DNA of 5,772 nt from an uncultured Collinsella sp. (GTDB taxonomy: Bacteria > Actinomycetota > Coriobacteriia > Coriobacteriales > Coriobacteriaceae), in NCBI GenBank assembly GCA_900551195.1, contig URVD01000119.1, positions 1-5,772 on the forward strand. Direction: 5' to 3'. The notes below the pieces were generated by a model. It was not told where the DNA came from. It saw nothing but the letters and a program-made list of their open reading frames with translations, and did no database searches. The first letter of the stretch is position 1, and each line of letters opens with the position of its first letter. Position numbers and translations under genes: made by a program. Shown here in pieces: positions 5,593-5,772 of this stretch.

Positions 5593-5615
5593 GACCAAGG
5601 TAATTATATTTGGTC
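5593..5615 (-). promoter_or_regulatory. Candidate promoter in a dyad before the HIT gene
   Basis: On the minus strand a perfect TATAAT (complement of 5603-5608) lies inside an inverted repeat, GACCAA-N11-TTGGTC (5593-5598 and 5610-5615). The -10 is 30 bases before the ATG, leaving a leader of about 20 bases. No good -35 is present at 16-18 bp (the best hexamers match TTGACA at two positions), so it may need an activator or not be a promoter at all. The dyad has no T-run and so is not an obvious xseB terminator. Confidence 0.4.
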
Positions 5616-5622
5616 GAGATGC

Positions 5623-5772
5623 TTAGAACGAAAGGTTATCATCGGTGTTGGCGGCCTCGCCGTCGGCGAGCACGTCGTTGCCGTCGACGTCCTTAAGGAG
5701 CACCGAGACCTTCTGCTCGGCATCGGACAGGCGGGTGCGCAGGCTTTTGAGGAGCTCGACGCCGCGGGTGTA
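5623..5772 (-). CDS. xseB: Exodeoxyribonuclease VII small subunit, C-terminal part (cut by window edge)
   Basis: Forty-nine codons and a TAA stop (5623-5625) remain; the 5' part lies beyond the right edge. The visible residues begin YTRGVELLKSLRTRLSDAEQ, followed by KV. This is the characteristic second helix of XseB (Y/F-x-x-G-hydrophobic-x-L ... L-x-x-AE-x-x-V), followed by an acidic tail ending DDNLSF. XseB binds the large subunit XseA to form exonuclease VII, which degrades single-stranded DNA to oligonucleotides in repair. XseB is usually about 60-90 residues, so roughly half or more is present. xseA would normally lie just upstream, outside the window. The next gene, hinT, starts 49 bp downstream. 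Confidence 0.85.
   Translation of the reverse strand, partial: YTRGVELLKSLRTRLSDAEQKVSVLLKDVDGNDVLADGEAANTDDNLSF

Overview
The window looks like chromosomal DNA from a high-GC anaerobic gut actinobacterium of the Coriobacteriia, most likely Collinsella or a close relative. That placement is inference from codon use, the acetate-kinase style and the form of the intergenic repeats; there is no rRNA or other marker gene. All recognisable genes lie on the minus strand, so transcription runs from high to low coordinates.

In the direction of transcription, the window opens with the 3' end of xseB (exonuclease VII small subunit, cut by the window edge). A HinT-like histidine-triad protein, a LysR-type regulator and a 12-helix MFS exporter-like transporter follow. 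A perfect TATAAT inside a small dyad lies just before the HIT gene and could start a hinT-lysR-MFS transcript, which would end at a hairpin after the MFS gene (2959-2992). By hand counts, the lysR/MFS pair is poorer in GC than its neighbours and may have been acquired.

Two complete tandem acetate kinase genes follow, each 392 codons and about 59% identical in protein by my hand count. Each has its own intrinsic terminator (1677-1715 and 329-362), so they look like separately transcribed paralogues rather than one operon. The first-transcribed copy (1727-2905) has changed three residues that are normally conserved near the nucleotide and active site. The second (385-1563) keeps them. Both carry QGGW where the family normally has HGGE. 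AckA interconverts acetyl phosphate + ADP and acetate + ATP; its usual partner, phosphotransacetylase, is not in the window. The gap before the second copy holds a cluster of TGATAA/TTATCA half-sites at exact 11-bp spacing.

Positions 1-384 hold no convincing gene. They contain an array of three 48-bp imperfect palindromes in alternating orientation at an exact 62-bp period (139-310), resembling a REP/BIME-type interspersed element, followed by the terminator of the second ackA. I see no CRISPR, tRNA, rRNA, transposase or phage gene. The least expected structures are the alternating palindrome array and the divergent tandem ackA pair.
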